In this document: one piece after another, positions 15,002-23,747 of the stretch
Position numbering within the stretch: position 1 is the stretch's first letter
Layout: the number at the start of each line of letters is the position of its first letter
Source: Methylobacter sp.
GTDB taxonomy: Bacteria > Pseudomonadota > Gammaproteobacteria > Methylococcales > Methylomonadaceae
Direction: 5' to 3'
DNA length: 39,722 nucleotides
Assembly (NCBI GenBank): GCA_024636505.1
Contig: JAGXGY010000001.1
Coordinates: 1-39,722 of the forward strand
The notes under the pieces: generated by a model
Database searches by the model: none
What the model was told of the DNA's origin: nothing
What the model saw: the letters and a program-made list of their open reading frames with translations, nothing else
Position numbers and translations under genes: made by a program

Positions 15002-16357
15002 CTAGATATAATTAAACAACGATAATCCGCTGACCTTGCCAAAAGCCTGTTGGGCAGCCTGCAAAGCAGTCGATTGTAATTGAAACCGGCTGATTGCCTC
15101 TGCGTAATCGAGATCTTGAGTTTCGGAAAGCGTTGCTGTCGTGTCTAATATAAACTTTTCATTCTGGGATTCTTGATTATCCAAGGCGTTCATCCTCACT
15201 CCGACGCTGGTTCTTGCCTGAAGAAAACTGTCCTGAGCCGAGTTAAAATCGGTTAAAACATCGTCAAGTTGACTTTGAAAAGCATTCATAGGAAGCACAG
15301 GTAAGTCAGTCCCTTCATTCGTCTGACCGAGCGGGTTAAAACCGGCATCGGTTAAAAACGATCCTGAGGCAGGAGTACTGTTTCTAACGGTTATGCTGGA
15401 CGTTGCCCCGGTAGCCACCGTTGCAAATTCAATCCTATTACCATTGCTCCGCGCCAGCATTGTATCGCCAAAAAATCCTGTGCCGGGAGCCGGTACAGGG
15501 GATGCTGCCAGCTGCTTATTAACCTCAGCAGCCAAATCCTCCACACCGGTAAATTTTTTACCCGTTAAGTCTATTTGCACTGCGATAGGCGCCATGGGCG
15601 CCGCCGTTGCATGCAGCTCAAATGTCGTTGGCGGCAAAAGAGGATCGCTGTAATCCAAACCATAGCGTAAGAATCTGTCGCCGGTAATTTCAGCGGGGCT
15701 TGCCTTAAAAGTGCCGCTTAAACCCTCGGATAGCGCTTTTAAGGTATTAAAAATACTGCGTTTGCCATTCTCATCGGCAGCCGGACTGCTCGAATTTATA
15801 TCTTCAAAAACATTAAATCCCAGATCGCCATCGGCAACCAGTCTAGCAGGGCTAATTTGCACAGTCCGCTGCTGTGAACCGCCTTGATAAACATATTCAC
15901 CTGTCGTAGGGTGAATGGCAAAAGGCGGAACTGTCGACAGATCGCCTGAAAAAATAAATTCGCCATTGGCATTTTGGGTATTGGCAACGCCGACCATTTC
16001 CTCAATCAACTGATCAACTTCAACCTTGATCGTTAATCTATCGCTGCTGTTTAAGGTATCGTTCTTAGCTTGAAGCGTCAGTTCTCTGGCACGATTCAAT
16101 ATATTGCCTGAAGTTTCTAAAGCCGACTCTTCAATACCCAAACGTCCGCGAGCCGTAGCAATATTATTTTGATATTGATTTGTTTTGGCAACCGATCTCT
16201 CCAAATCCAGCACTCTTACCGCTGCCGCAGGGTCTTCGGCAGGTGTCGACACTTTAAGTCCTGTGCTTAATTGCAGTTGCACCTTAGCCAATTTGGCTTG
16301 CTGACCATTCATTGCATTGACGTTAAGCTGTTGTGCCCAAGCTGTTGAAATTCTCAT
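15002..16357 (-). CDS. flgL: Flagellar hook-filament junction protein FlgL (HAP3), enlarged
   Basis: Joins the hook-associated zone to the flagellin filament outside the cell. The N-terminus (MRISTAWAQQLNVNAMN...QLQLSTGLKVSTPAEDPAAA) and C-terminus (QTLDYAEAISRFQLQ-type, ALQAAQQAFGKVSGLSLFNYI) are the flagellin-like coiled-coil ends of the family. At 451 residues it is clearly longer than the ~310-residue enterobacterial protein. The extra length is mainly at residues about 211-355, a Thr/Ala/Gly-rich middle segment that should lie on the outer surface. It follows flgK by 11 bp and is the last gene of the flagellar operon. Confidence 0.93.
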   Translation of the reverse strand: MRISTAWAQQLNVNAMNGQQAKLAKVQLQLSTGLKVSTPAEDPAAAVRVLDLERSVAKTNQYQNNIATARGRLGIEESALETSGNILNRARELTLQAKNDTLNSSDRLTIKVEVDQLIEEMVGVANTQNANGEFIFSGDLSTVPPFAIHPTTGEYVYQGGSQQRTVQISPARLVADGDLGFNVFEDINSSSPAADENGKRSIFNTLKALSEGLSGTFKASPAEITGDRFLRYGLDYSDPLLPPTTFELHATAAPMAPIAVQIDLTGKKFTGVEDLAAEVNKQLAASPVPAPGTGFFGDTMLARSNGNRIEFATVATGATSSITVRNSTPASGSFLTDAGFNPLGQTNEGTDLPVLPMNAFQSQLDDVLTDFNSAQDSFLQARTSVGVRMNALDNQESQNEKFILDTTATLSETQDLDYAEAISRFQLQSTALQAAQQAFGKVSGLSLFNYI

Positions 16358-16368
16358 TGCTATCGCTC

Positions 16369-18867
16369 CTATCTAACTGCACCGATTAAAGTATCGAATA
16401 ATGACTTAGCCACTGAAATTGATTGCGCCGATGCCTGATAAGCTTGCTGAAACCTTATTAAGTTAGCGGCCTCTTCGTCTAGATTTACACCTGCCAGACT
16501 CTCTCTGGAAGCTTTTGCCTGATTTAATAGCGTTTCCTGCGAAAAAGAACTCAATTCAGCTGCTCGCGTCAAGGTTCCGACACCGGAAACAATTTGCCCA
16601 TAAGCGTCGTTAAATGAAGCCTTACCTCCCAGCATGCCCAATTTATTCTCAAGATTTGCCAGTATCAATGCATTTCTATTATCACTGGGCATTGGCCCTT
16701 TGATCACGGACACTGGCAGTTTGGTCACGGGATCGATTTCTATATTGGTCGCCGCAGCAACTTTTCTTGGATCATCTATATTAACCCCCATTTTTTGGGC
16801 CGCATTGTAGGTCGGCCTCGTCAAAAATTGATCGCCCACCGATATGGTTTTACCGCTAGTCAAGTCTACTTTTATATCAATACCCGCCGGGATAACCGCC
16901 TTGCCGACAAGCACCCCGGAGAATGCCCCAGCAGTGCTGCCGACACCGCTAAAGTTGCTGGTGATGGCAAGTGTAGAAGTCGTGGCGTTAAGCCTGCTAA
17001 GCACCAGATCGTTATTCGCAAACGTTCCGGTTTTTGCGTACAGACCTGCTCCCGGGCCTGAACTCAAAAATATATCCATCGCCGTATCAAGCTCGGCCTT
17101 TGTCACGGTGCCGCCGGGCGCCGCCGCCTCGGTATAGATTTGCAGGCCGTCAACTTCGAGAGTAAAAGGGCCGACAGTCGAGGGAACAGCAGGCGCTCCG
17201 GCAATGTTAACGGTATTGGCTGCAAATGCGCCGGGGGTGGCTGTAAAGTTACTAGCGAAACTCGGGACAATCGGGGTTCCGTCAAGCTTGCGTAGCCGCA
17301 GGTTATCGGTGGCAAAGGAGCCTGAAACTACCTGATAAGACGCTGCGTTGGCCGAATCGGCCAGGAAGGTTGCCAGCGCAGTATCCAGCTCCGATTTAAC
17401 CACGCTTTCACCGGCCAACGCACTGGTCTTAGTGTAGAAGGCGATCCCGTCAAGATTCATGGTAAACACTTCCGCCGGAGCGCCGGAAACAGCCGGTGTA
17501 AAGGCGCCTAAGGTCTCATCACGCGGTGACGCCACCACGCCGTCCGCAATGGCCGGGGTAAAAGTCCCTGGCGAAATAATGGTCGCCATCGAAAAAGCAG
17601 AGGCAGCAAATTTTGCCGGTTGAGTCGCCGCAAGTGACAAGCTAAAAACACCGGTAGCAGGTACTGTATCGTTAGCCGTGAGATTAATCACCTTATTGTC
17701 GCGAATCCTGGTCAGCGTGTAATCAACTCCGCCGCCCGCATTAACATATTCTAACTTGAAATCACTGAAATCGAGTCCTGCTGCTGCCAATGGATTGACC
17801 CTGGCATCCTGAAAATTGGCCGTAACCAAAGCAGTTCCGCTATTTTTTGAACTTTGCATAACAGGAACCGCATCGTCGGAAAAGCTGAATAAGGCGGTTC
17901 CTGCGGTGCCGTTCAGGTCATAGCCCTGCTCATGAATCGCATTAAACTCTATTGCCAGGCCGGCAGCAACCCTGCCCAGTTGTTGCTGTGCCGGGTCCAG
18001 CACTTCATCCCGAAATCTTAATGAACCCGCTAACGATCCACCACTTATTTGAGCGGTTATATCCATAGGGCCATTTACTGTGTTAATTCCGATTTGCGGC
18101 TTACTAGGATCGAATTCAGCCTGCATAGTCGTAAACTCGGCTGACGTACCCTGAAGAACCAATGCCTGGCCGCTGCCGATAAAAACACTGGATGAGCCGT
18201 CTTTCTGGGGAATTACCGAAACACTAACAATTTCGGCCAACTTTGTAAGCAAAACATCCTGCTGATCCTTCAAGTCGTTAGGCTGCCTCAAGCCTTGCGA
18301 TTTACCAAGTTCAGATACGATTTGTACATTAAGACCGGCAATTGACTTGGCTAACGCATTAATATCATTAACCATGGACCCTATATCGCTATTATTCAGC
18401 GCACGTATCTCTTCAAAGCGGCTGTTCATCGTATTGAAGCTTTGTACTGCAACACCCGCTTCAGACAAGAATACTTGCCTGGCAGGGATTGATGACGGAT
18501 TATCCGCCACTTCATTCACTGCATTAAAAAAACGTTTCATGGCTGGAGCCATGCCGGTAGCGGGATCAGCCATTATATTGTCAACGTGAGTTGCAAGCTG
18601 ATGATAACGATCCACATCCCCGAAGGCTGTGATACTGGAGGTCAGTTGTTTGTTAACAAACTGGTCATAACTGCGCGTGATATTGCTGACATTTACCCCC
18701 TGACCAACAAATCCGTCACCGGTAAACATTGCCGGATTAGTGCCTTGCTGTACACGTTGACGGCTGTAACCCTCGGTATTGACATTGGAAATATTATGAT
18801 TAACTGTTGCCAGCGACCGCTGAGCAGCCATCAGACCTGACAATGATGTTGCTAATATTCCACTCAT
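16369..18867 (-). CDS. flgK: Flagellar hook-associated protein FlgK (HAP1), with tandem-repeat insert
   Basis: First junction protein between hook and filament. Residues 1-240 are canonical (LSGLMAAQRSLATVNHNISNVNTEGYSRQR; FFNAVNEVADNPSS), as is the C-terminus (GVNLDEEAANLIRFQQAYQASAQSISVAKSLFDTLI). At 832 residues it is far longer than the ~550-residue typical protein. Residues about 454-545 and 546-646 are two related copies of a ~95-residue module: FTMNLDGIAFYTK/FTLEVDGLQIYTE, VVKSELDTALATFL/VTKAELDTAMDIFL, GSFATDNLRLRKL/GTFANNDLVLSRL. These would form an added, exposed domain. The gene lies 46 bp after flgJ; a sigma-28-like site inside flgJ may drive it. Confidence 0.95.
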   Translation of the reverse strand: MSGILATSLSGLMAAQRSLATVNHNISNVNTEGYSRQRVQQGTNPAMFTGDGFVGQGVNVSNITRSYDQFVNKQLTSSITAFGDVDRYHQLATHVDNIMADPATGMAPAMKRFFNAVNEVADNPSSIPARQVFLSEAGVAVQSFNTMNSRFEEIRALNNSDIGSMVNDINALAKSIAGLNVQIVSELGKSQGLRQPNDLKDQQDVLLTKLAEIVSVSVIPQKDGSSSVFIGSGQALVLQGTSAEFTTMQAEFDPSKPQIGINTVNGPMDITAQISGGSLAGSLRFRDEVLDPAQQQLGRVAAGLAIEFNAIHEQGYDLNGTAGTALFSFSDDAVPVMQSSKNSGTALVTANFQDARVNPLAAAGLDFSDFKLEYVNAGGGVDYTLTRIRDNKVINLTANDTVPATGVFSLSLAATQPAKFAASAFSMATIISPGTFTPAIADGVVASPRDETLGAFTPAVSGAPAEVFTMNLDGIAFYTKTSALAGESVVKSELDTALATFLADSANAASYQVVSGSFATDNLRLRKLDGTPIVPSFASNFTATPGAFAANTVNIAGAPAVPSTVGPFTLEVDGLQIYTEAAAPGGTVTKAELDTAMDIFLSSGPGAGLYAKTGTFANNDLVLSRLNATTSTLAITSNFSGVGSTAGAFSGVLVGKAVIPAGIDIKVDLTSGKTISVGDQFLTRPTYNAAQKMGVNIDDPRKVAAATNIEIDPVTKLPVSVIKGPMPSDNRNALILANLENKLGMLGGKASFNDAYGQIVSGVGTLTRAAELSSFSQETLLNQAKASRESLAGVNLDEEAANLIRFQQAYQASAQSISVAKSLFDTLIGAVR

Positions 18868-18913
18868 GATAGCGTCCTGTTTTCAGCGTTAACTGCCCAA
18901 CTTAACTTGATCA

Positions 18914-19954
18914 TTAGTTCATCGCCACGGTGACTTCAGGCTCAAATCCGGCCATAGTCTTGCCTTGATAAATACTCATGACTTTGTCGGCATATTTCGG
19001 ATCGGTGGCATAACCCGCCCGCTGTAATGCATGCATATAGTGTTCCGGATTACCCGCTTTTTTTAAGGCATCGCCATAACGCGGATTAGTTTTTATAAAA
19101 TCGACATAATCCCTAAAACTTTCTTCGTAGGAATCGTAGGATCTGAAGCCGGCATTCACTTTTCTCGCGATACCCTGATCAAACTCCAGTGTCGCCACAT
19201 GTGTCTGTTTGCCCTGCCAGGATTTATCGGCTTTAATATTAAACAGATTAAAACCATTATCGCCATGAGCGTTTTTTATCAGCGAACTCCCCCATCCGCT
19301 TTCCAGCGCGGCTTGCGCCAACAGAACCTTGGGTTCAACACCCAGTTCTCTGGCAGCCTCGACAGCTAGAGGATGCAGGCGGCTGACAAACTCAGCTGCC
19401 GACTGTATCGGCAAGGCGCGACCCGTCTTTAATTGATTGATAGCGGCTATCGGTAACTCAGTTGCCGCTTCAAGCGGGCTTCGCTCATGAACATAAGGCG
19501 TTACCGTAACCTGCCCGTCTTTAAAGCTGGCGACCGGACCGTCGGCTTTAGCGCTTGCCTGCCGGTTAACGGCATGAGTCCGTTCAGAACCGCTAGGCGA
19601 TATTCCCCCGGATCTATTCAGAGCATCTTCGGTATTCTGCTGCTGATGTTTGGGTTTATCGTGACTCAATTGCTTAACGATCAAGTCGGCCAGACCAACG
19701 CCGGGAGACCCCGACAAATGGACGGCCAACTGCTGATCATACATATCGTTATAAAATTTGCTTTGATCGTTATCCATGGCGCCATCGGCCAGCTTGGCTT
19801 GACGCATACTTTTCAGCACATTATTGAGAAAAATGGACTCGAATTGTTTGGCAACTTCTTTCAATGCTGCCGGCGACTCTTTTCGGGCCTCGCCTTTTAA
19901 TTTAGCCAAGCCATTAAAGTCGGTATAAACATCGGCATTTTGTACCTTTAACAT
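18914..19954 (-). CDS. flgJ: Flagellar rod-assembly muramidase FlgJ
   Basis: Bifunctional periplasmic protein that caps the growing rod and cuts peptidoglycan to let it pass. The N-terminal ~100 residues are the rod-binding domain (ALKEVAKQFESIFLNNVLKSMRQA; FYNDMYDQQLAVHLS). A variable linker follows, then a glucosaminidase domain at about residues 185-335 (VEAARELGVEPKVLLAQAALESGWGSS, GFNLFNIKADKSWQGK, FRSYDSYEESFRDYVDFI, YATDPKYADKVMSIYQG). The catalytic glutamate is the E in ALESGWG. Its 346 residues are close to the usual length. It follows flgI after a 175-bp gap that holds a palindromic element (20021-20105). Confidence 0.95.
   Translation of the reverse strand: MLKVQNADVYTDFNGLAKLKGEARKESPAALKEVAKQFESIFLNNVLKSMRQAKLADGAMDNDQSKFYNDMYDQQLAVHLSGSPGVGLADLIVKQLSHDKPKHQQQNTEDALNRSGGISPSGSERTHAVNRQASAKADGPVASFKDGQVTVTPYVHERSPLEAATELPIAAINQLKTGRALPIQSAAEFVSRLHPLAVEAARELGVEPKVLLAQAALESGWGSSLIKNAHGDNGFNLFNIKADKSWQGKQTHVATLEFDQGIARKVNAGFRSYDSYEESFRDYVDFIKTNPRYGDALKKAGNPEHYMHALQRAGYATDPKYADKVMSIYQGKTMAGFEPEVTVAMN
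19405..19431 (-). promoter_or_regulatory. Candidate internal sigma-28 promoter for flgKL (within flgJ)
   Basis: On the minus strand TAAA, 15 bp, GCCGATAC: the sigma-28 (FliA) consensus TAAA-N15-GCCGATAA with one mismatch. It has the same final base as the flgM promoter of this locus. It lies about 540 bp upstream of flgK, inside the flgJ coding sequence. FlgK and FlgL are late products in many gammaproteobacteria, so an extra class III promoter is plausible. A chance match cannot be excluded. Confidence 0.4.
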
Positions 19955-20020
19955 AACAACCTCCGGCTAAACGTGCGCTTAAAAACCAACAATTTTAGTA
20001 ACGACTCGGCCATCAAATAC

Positions 20021-20105
20021 AATGGAACGCTGATTAAGATAAAATAAGATTTTTCTTGAGTTATCCGCGCTTATCATATTTATCTGCATTCATCTGCGTT
20101 CCATT
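20021..20105. repeat. Short element with terminal inverted repeats between flgI and flgJ
   Basis: AATGGAACGCTGAT (20021-20034) and ATCTGCGTTCCATT (20092-20105) are inverted repeats matching at 13 of 14 positions, enclosing 57 bp of AT-rich sequence with TTATCCGCG. The termini match those of the longer element at 32419-32579, suggesting one family of small non-coding elements. Confidence 0.6.
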
Positions 20106-20129
20106 TTTCTAACTGCCGAGCAGTTACTT

Positions 20130-21233
20130 TTAAATAACAATTAACTCGGCATGCAAGGAGCCGGCTGATTTCAGCGCTTCAAGAATAGCCACCAAATCAC
20201 TGGGGGCGGCACCTATCTTGTTGACCGCCTGAACAATTTCATCCAGGGAAACGCCGGGATTAAACACGAACATGTGATTTTTTTCTTCTTCAATCTTAAG
20301 ATTAGATTCCGGTGTAACTGCGGTTTCGCCGCCGGCCAATGCATTGGGCTGACTAACCTGAGGCGTTTCGCTGATAGTCACAATCAGACTGCCATGAGAC
20401 ACCGCCGCCGGCTGCACCCTGACCTTACCGTTAATCACGACAGTGCCGGTGCGGGAGTTAACAATAATACGCGCCGGCGCATCATCCGGAATCACCATCA
20501 TATTTTCGACCACCGATGCAAAGGTCACTTTTTGATTGGGATCGAGCGGCGCACTAACCCTGACCGAAGTCGCATCAAGCGCCTTTGCGGTATTAGCGCC
20601 CAGCACCTTATTGATAGACTCCGCCATGCGATTGGCGGTGGTAAAATCCGAAGTATGTAAATTAAACACCAAGGCATCGCCTTCAGAAAAAGAGCTGTTC
20701 ACGGTGCGTTCAACAGTCGCTCCATTGGGAATACGGCCCACATTGGGATTATTGACGGTAATACTTGAACCGTCCTGACCTGAGGCACTCAGGCCGCTGA
20801 CAATCAAACTGCCCTGAGCAATGGCATAAACCTGCCCGTCGGCACCTTTTAACGGACTCATTAACAAGGTCCCGCCGCGCAGACTTTTGGCATCGCCCAA
20901 GGAAGAGACGGTGACATCAATCGCTTGACCCGGCTTGGCAAAGGCCGGCAGCTCGGCCTGAATAGAAACTGCCGCAATATTTTTTGATTTAGGATCAATG
21001 CCGGGCGGCAAGGTCAGACCTAAACGCGCCAGCATGCTGCGTAAGCTTTGTCCGGTAAAAGCCGTTTTATCACCCGACTTATCCAAGCCGACTACCAAAC
21101 CGTAACCGACCAATTGATTGCTGCGCACCCCTTCGATAGAGGCGATATCCTTGATGCGTTCCGCATAAACCGGGCCGCTGGAAGCGATGCTCAGCATGAA
21201 CAGAAAGATAAGGCGCTTAGCTAGTGTGTTCAT
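20130..21233 (-). CDS. flgI: Flagellar P-ring protein FlgI
   Basis: Forms the ring around the flagellar rod in the peptidoglycan layer. 367 residues with a cleavable signal peptide ([21 protein letters not shown]) as expected for a Sec-exported protein. The family blocks are present: [80 protein letters not shown], and the C-terminal [28 protein letters not shown]. The length is normal. It follows flgH by 15 bp. Confidence 0.97.
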   Translation of the reverse strand: MNTLAKRLIFLFMLSIASSGPVYAERIKDIASIEGVRSNQLVGYGLVVGLDKSGDKTAFTGQSLRSMLARLGLTLPPGIDPKSKNIAAVSIQAELPAFAKPGQAIDVTVSSLGDAKSLRGGTLLMSPLKGADGQVYAIAQGSLIVSGLSASGQDGSSITVNNPNVGRIPNGATVERTVNSSFSEGDALVFNLHTSDFTTANRMAESINKVLGANTAKALDATSVRVSAPLDPNQKVTFASVVENMMVIPDDAPARIIVNSRTGTVVINGKVRVQPAAVSHGSLIVTISETPQVSQPNALAGGETAVTPESNLKIEEEKNHMFVFNPGVSLDEIVQAVNKIGAAPSDLVAILEALKSAGSLHAELIVI

Positions 21234-21248
21234 CTCAACATCCTTATT

Positions 21249-21956
21249 TTAGAATGGAAACCATGGGCTTTGAAGAATCCTTGACAGCCATCCCATTTTA
21301 CTGGAATCGGCCACGGCTCCCTCACCTATGTACATAATGGTCACATCTGCCACCTTGTCTGAACTGATAATATTAGAGGCGTTGATATCAACCGGCCTGA
21401 CGATACCGGACAAGCGGATAAATTCATCGCCCTGATTTAAAGTGACTCTTTTCTCGCCGCGTACACTTAAATTGCCGTTAGGTAATACCTCGACAACGGT
21501 AACGGAAATATTGCCGGTTAAACTATTGCTTTGATCGGCATCACCCTCACCGTTAAACTCTTTTTTTGACGCCAGCGTGGTTTTAATATTCTGCCCAGTC
21601 AAGGCGGAGGCCGCAATGCCAAATATCGAAGGAACCTCGGCTGACATCGCGGTATCTTTTTTAGTTTCAAGGTTGGCGGACTTTATCGCCTTGGTTTTCT
21701 CCTGAAGGGTAATCGTCAGAATATCTCCTACCCTTTTTGCGGTGTGATCTTCAAACAGGCGCATATCGTAACCGGCCTGATAGATTGAGCCGCTGCTTTG
21801 TACCGGCGGTCTTAAGTCGGCCGGCGCAACCGGAGCAAATGCAGGATCCCGCTTTGGTATTGACGTACAGCCACCTAACAGCAACAACGCGACCGCCAGC
21901 GTACAAAGGGTTGAGAGGTAGCTATTGGCTGTCAATTCAGATGCTTGAGTGCTCAT
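21249..21956 (-). CDS. flgH: Flagellar L-ring lipoprotein FlgH
   Basis: Outer-membrane ring of the flagellar basal body. 235 residues with a lipobox ending at C30 (LLLLGGC), then the FlgH core: GSIYQAGYDMRLFEDHTAKRVGDILTITLQEKT, LTGNISVTVVEVLPNGNLSVRGEK, LNQGDEFIRLSGIVRPVDI, and the C-terminal GWLSRILQSPWFPF. The N-terminal leader is slightly long before the hydrophobic core. It follows flgG by 13 bp in the flgG-L operon. Confidence 0.97.
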   Translation of the reverse strand: MSTQASELTANSYLSTLCTLAVALLLLGGCTSIPKRDPAFAPVAPADLRPPVQSSGSIYQAGYDMRLFEDHTAKRVGDILTITLQEKTKAIKSANLETKKDTAMSAEVPSIFGIAASALTGQNIKTTLASKKEFNGEGDADQSNSLTGNISVTVVEVLPNGNLSVRGEKRVTLNQGDEFIRLSGIVRPVDINASNIISSDKVADVTIMYIGEGAVADSSKMGWLSRILQSPWFPF

Positions 21957-21969
21957 ACGATGCCCTAAC

Positions 21970-22758
21970 TTACAATTGTTGCGTCACAAAAGACAGCATC
22001 TGGTCCGTAGTTGAAATAGCCTTGGAATTCATTTCATAAGCCCGTTGCGTTTCAATCATATTGACCAGCTCTTCAACGACATTAACATTGGAAGTTTCCA
22101 GTGCGCCTTGAACCAAGGTCCCGTATTCTGCTTGCCCCGGCGTTCCGACTAACGGCGCGCCGCTGGCGGCAGATTCCCGATACAGGTTTTCGCCGATCGC
22201 CTCCAGTCCGGTAGGATTGATAAAATTAGCCGTCTGAATTTGGCCGACCACAGCGGGCGCGGCATTACCCGGCTGTAAAACGGATACCGTACCGTCAGTG
22301 CCGATAGTGACGCTCAGCGCATCTTGAGGCACGGTGATCGCAGGATCCAGCGTCAATCCGCCTGAGGTGACCATCTGCCCGGTTGCATCTAATTTGAACG
22401 AACCATCCCGGGTGTAATTAATATCGCCGTTCGGGGTCAGGATCTGCAGGAAGCCCCGGCCATTTATTGCCACATCCAACGAGTTTTCTGTCGGTTGAAC
22501 ATTGCCCTGGGTATGCAGCTTTTCAGTAGCAACCGTTCTTACCCCGGTTCCCAGCTGCAAACCCGTGGGTAGCTGGGTATTTTGCGTGGATTGAGCGCCG
22601 ACCTGACGGATATTCTGATACATCAGGTCTTCAAAAACGGCGCGGCCTCTTTTAAAGCCGGTGGTATTGACGTTCGCCAGGTTATTGGAAATAACCGCCA
22701 TTCTTGTTTGCTGGGCATCCAGACCGGATTTAGCCACCCATAATGCACGTTCTGTCAT
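21970..22758 (-). CDS. flgG: Flagellar distal rod protein FlgG
   Basis: Builds the distal rod. 262 residues, the usual length, with the rod/hook N-terminal signature [24 protein letters not shown] and C-terminal helix [26 protein letters not shown]. It also has the [11 protein letters not shown] and [18 protein letters not shown] motifs of the family. It heads a separate transcript: a terminator at 22850-22873 and a sigma-54 site at 22803-22818 lie upstream, between it and flgF. The start has a GAGGAG-like site within 10 bp. Confidence 0.97.
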   Translation of the reverse strand: MTERALWVAKSGLDAQQTRMAVISNNLANVNTTGFKRGRAVFEDLMYQNIRQVGAQSTQNTQLPTGLQLGTGVRTVATEKLHTQGNVQPTENSLDVAINGRGFLQILTPNGDINYTRDGSFKLDATGQMVTSGGLTLDPAITVPQDALSVTIGTDGTVSVLQPGNAAPAVVGQIQTANFINPTGLEAIGENLYRESAASGAPLVGTPGQAEYGTLVQGALETSNVNVVEELVNMIETQRAYEMNSKAISTTDQMLSFVTQQL

Positions 22759-22802
22759 GATAATCTCCTCAGTGCCAATTTGTTGTCTTAGTTAAACTTA
22801 AA

Positions 22803-22818
22803 GCATGATATGTGCCAC
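22803..22818 (-). promoter_or_regulatory. Candidate sigma-54 promoter of flgGHIJKL
   Basis: On the minus strand GTGGCACATATCATGC matches the -24 (TGGCAC) and -12 (ATGC) elements with the required GG-to-GC spacing. The predicted start of transcription is near 22791, about 33 bp before the flgG ATG. Sigma-54 control of rod and hook genes is established for several gammaproteobacteria. Confidence 0.65.
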
Positions 22819-22849
22819 TTTTTTAACAGACTGAAATAATCTGCCGCCC

Positions 22850-22873
22850 AAAAAAAAGCCGGGCTAAACCCGG
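22850..22873 (-). terminator. Intrinsic terminator between flgF and flgG
   Basis: Read on the minus strand: CCGGG-TTTAG-CCCGG-C followed by eight T, a compact classical terminator starting 33 bp after the flgF stop. It divides the flagellar cluster into flgBCDEF and flgGHIJKL. Confidence 0.88.
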
Positions 22874-22905
22874 TGTTGCTGAACAGCAATTCTACGGGCT
22901 GTTTC

Positions 22906-23649
22906 CTAGCCCATTTGCATCAGTTTGGCACCCACTGCCGAGTTTTCATCGACACTCTTCATTACCTTGGTTTGCAGCTCGAAATTTCTTGCCAGCTCAA
23001 TCATATCGACCATCGCCCTAATCGCATTGACATTACTGCCTTCCAAAACGCCCTGCGCCAGCCTGACATCAGCACTGGCGACTACCGGCAGCCCATCTTT
23101 GGCATGCAACAAGCCATCATTGGATTTTTCCAAGTTGTCCGCCTCCATTCTAACCATTTTGATACGGCCGACTTCCACCTGTGTGGTCGCGTTACCCGAA
23201 CCCAAGGGAATAATGCTGATGGTGCCGTCACTGCCTATGGTCAGCTTTTCTGCCGGCTGAATAACGATAGGCCCATCCTGACCGAGTACTTGCAGACCCG
23301 CTCCGGTCTGCAACAAGCCTTCCGGAGTAACCCGCAGATCACCGGCGCGCGTATAGGCTTCTTTGCCATCATCCCCCTGGACGGCAAAATAGCCCTCGCC
23401 GTTAATCGCCACATCCAAATCGCCGCCTGTGGTCTGCATGCCGCCCTGAGCAAGATCGACCCCCGGTTTTTCATTCATTGCATAAACCCGGGTAGGGAAG
23501 CCTGCACCGAACACCGGCCTACTGCGAAACTGCTCCAGATCGGATTTAAAACCGGTCGTCTGGGTATTCGCCAAATTATTGGCGTTTACCGTTTGCGCCA
23601 TAAGCGTTTGTTTGGCACCGCTCATGGCAATATATAAACTACGATCCAT
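22906..23649 (-). CDS. flgF: Flagellar proximal rod protein FlgF
   Basis: Component of the proximal rod, 247 residues, normal length. N-terminus MDRSLYIAMSGAKQTLMAQTVNANNLANTQTTGFK and central AINGEGYFAVQGDDGKEAYTRAGDLRVTPEG are typical. The C-terminus is LEGSNVNAIRAMVDMIELARNFELQTKVMKSVDENSAVGAKLM. It follows flgE after a 98-bp gap with a palindromic repeat, and a terminator lies just behind it. An open frame exists on the opposite strand across nearly the whole gene, but it has no support. Confidence 0.96.
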   Translation of the reverse strand: MDRSLYIAMSGAKQTLMAQTVNANNLANTQTTGFKSDLEQFRSRPVFGAGFPTRVYAMNEKPGVDLAQGGMQTTGGDLDVAINGEGYFAVQGDDGKEAYTRAGDLRVTPEGLLQTGAGLQVLGQDGPIVIQPAEKLTIGSDGTISIIPLGSGNATTQVEVGRIKMVRMEADNLEKSNDGLLHAKDGLPVVASADVRLAQGVLEGSNVNAIRAMVDMIELARNFELQTKVMKSVDENSAVGAKLMQMG

Positions 23650-23682
23650 AACGGCTCTCCTTTAGTTTAAAAACCAGATTAT

Positions 23683-23708
23683 CGTTCCCACGCCGGAGCC
23701 TGGGAACG
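23683..23708. repeat. REP-like palindrome between flgE and flgF
   Basis: CGTTCCCA-CGCCGGAGCC-TGGGAACG: 8-bp arms around a 10-base centre. Sequences of this form (CGTTCCCA...TGGGAACG) are widespread intergenic palindromes in bacterial genomes. Only one copy was noticed here. Confidence 0.65.
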
Positions 23709-23747
23709 AGGAGGCAAATATTGGTCCAATAATATGGGAACAATACA

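Noticed and set aside
22873..23637. Long open frame (254 codons) on the plus strand
   Set aside because: It is antisense to flgF over its whole length, has no ribosome-binding site, and the minus-strand product is a clear FlgF.
23711..23728. Sigma-54-like site before flgF (TTGGACCAATATTTGC on minus strand)
   Set aside because: The -24 box has two mismatches, and the predicted start would fall inside the REP-like palindrome. flgF is more likely transcribed from the flgB promoter.
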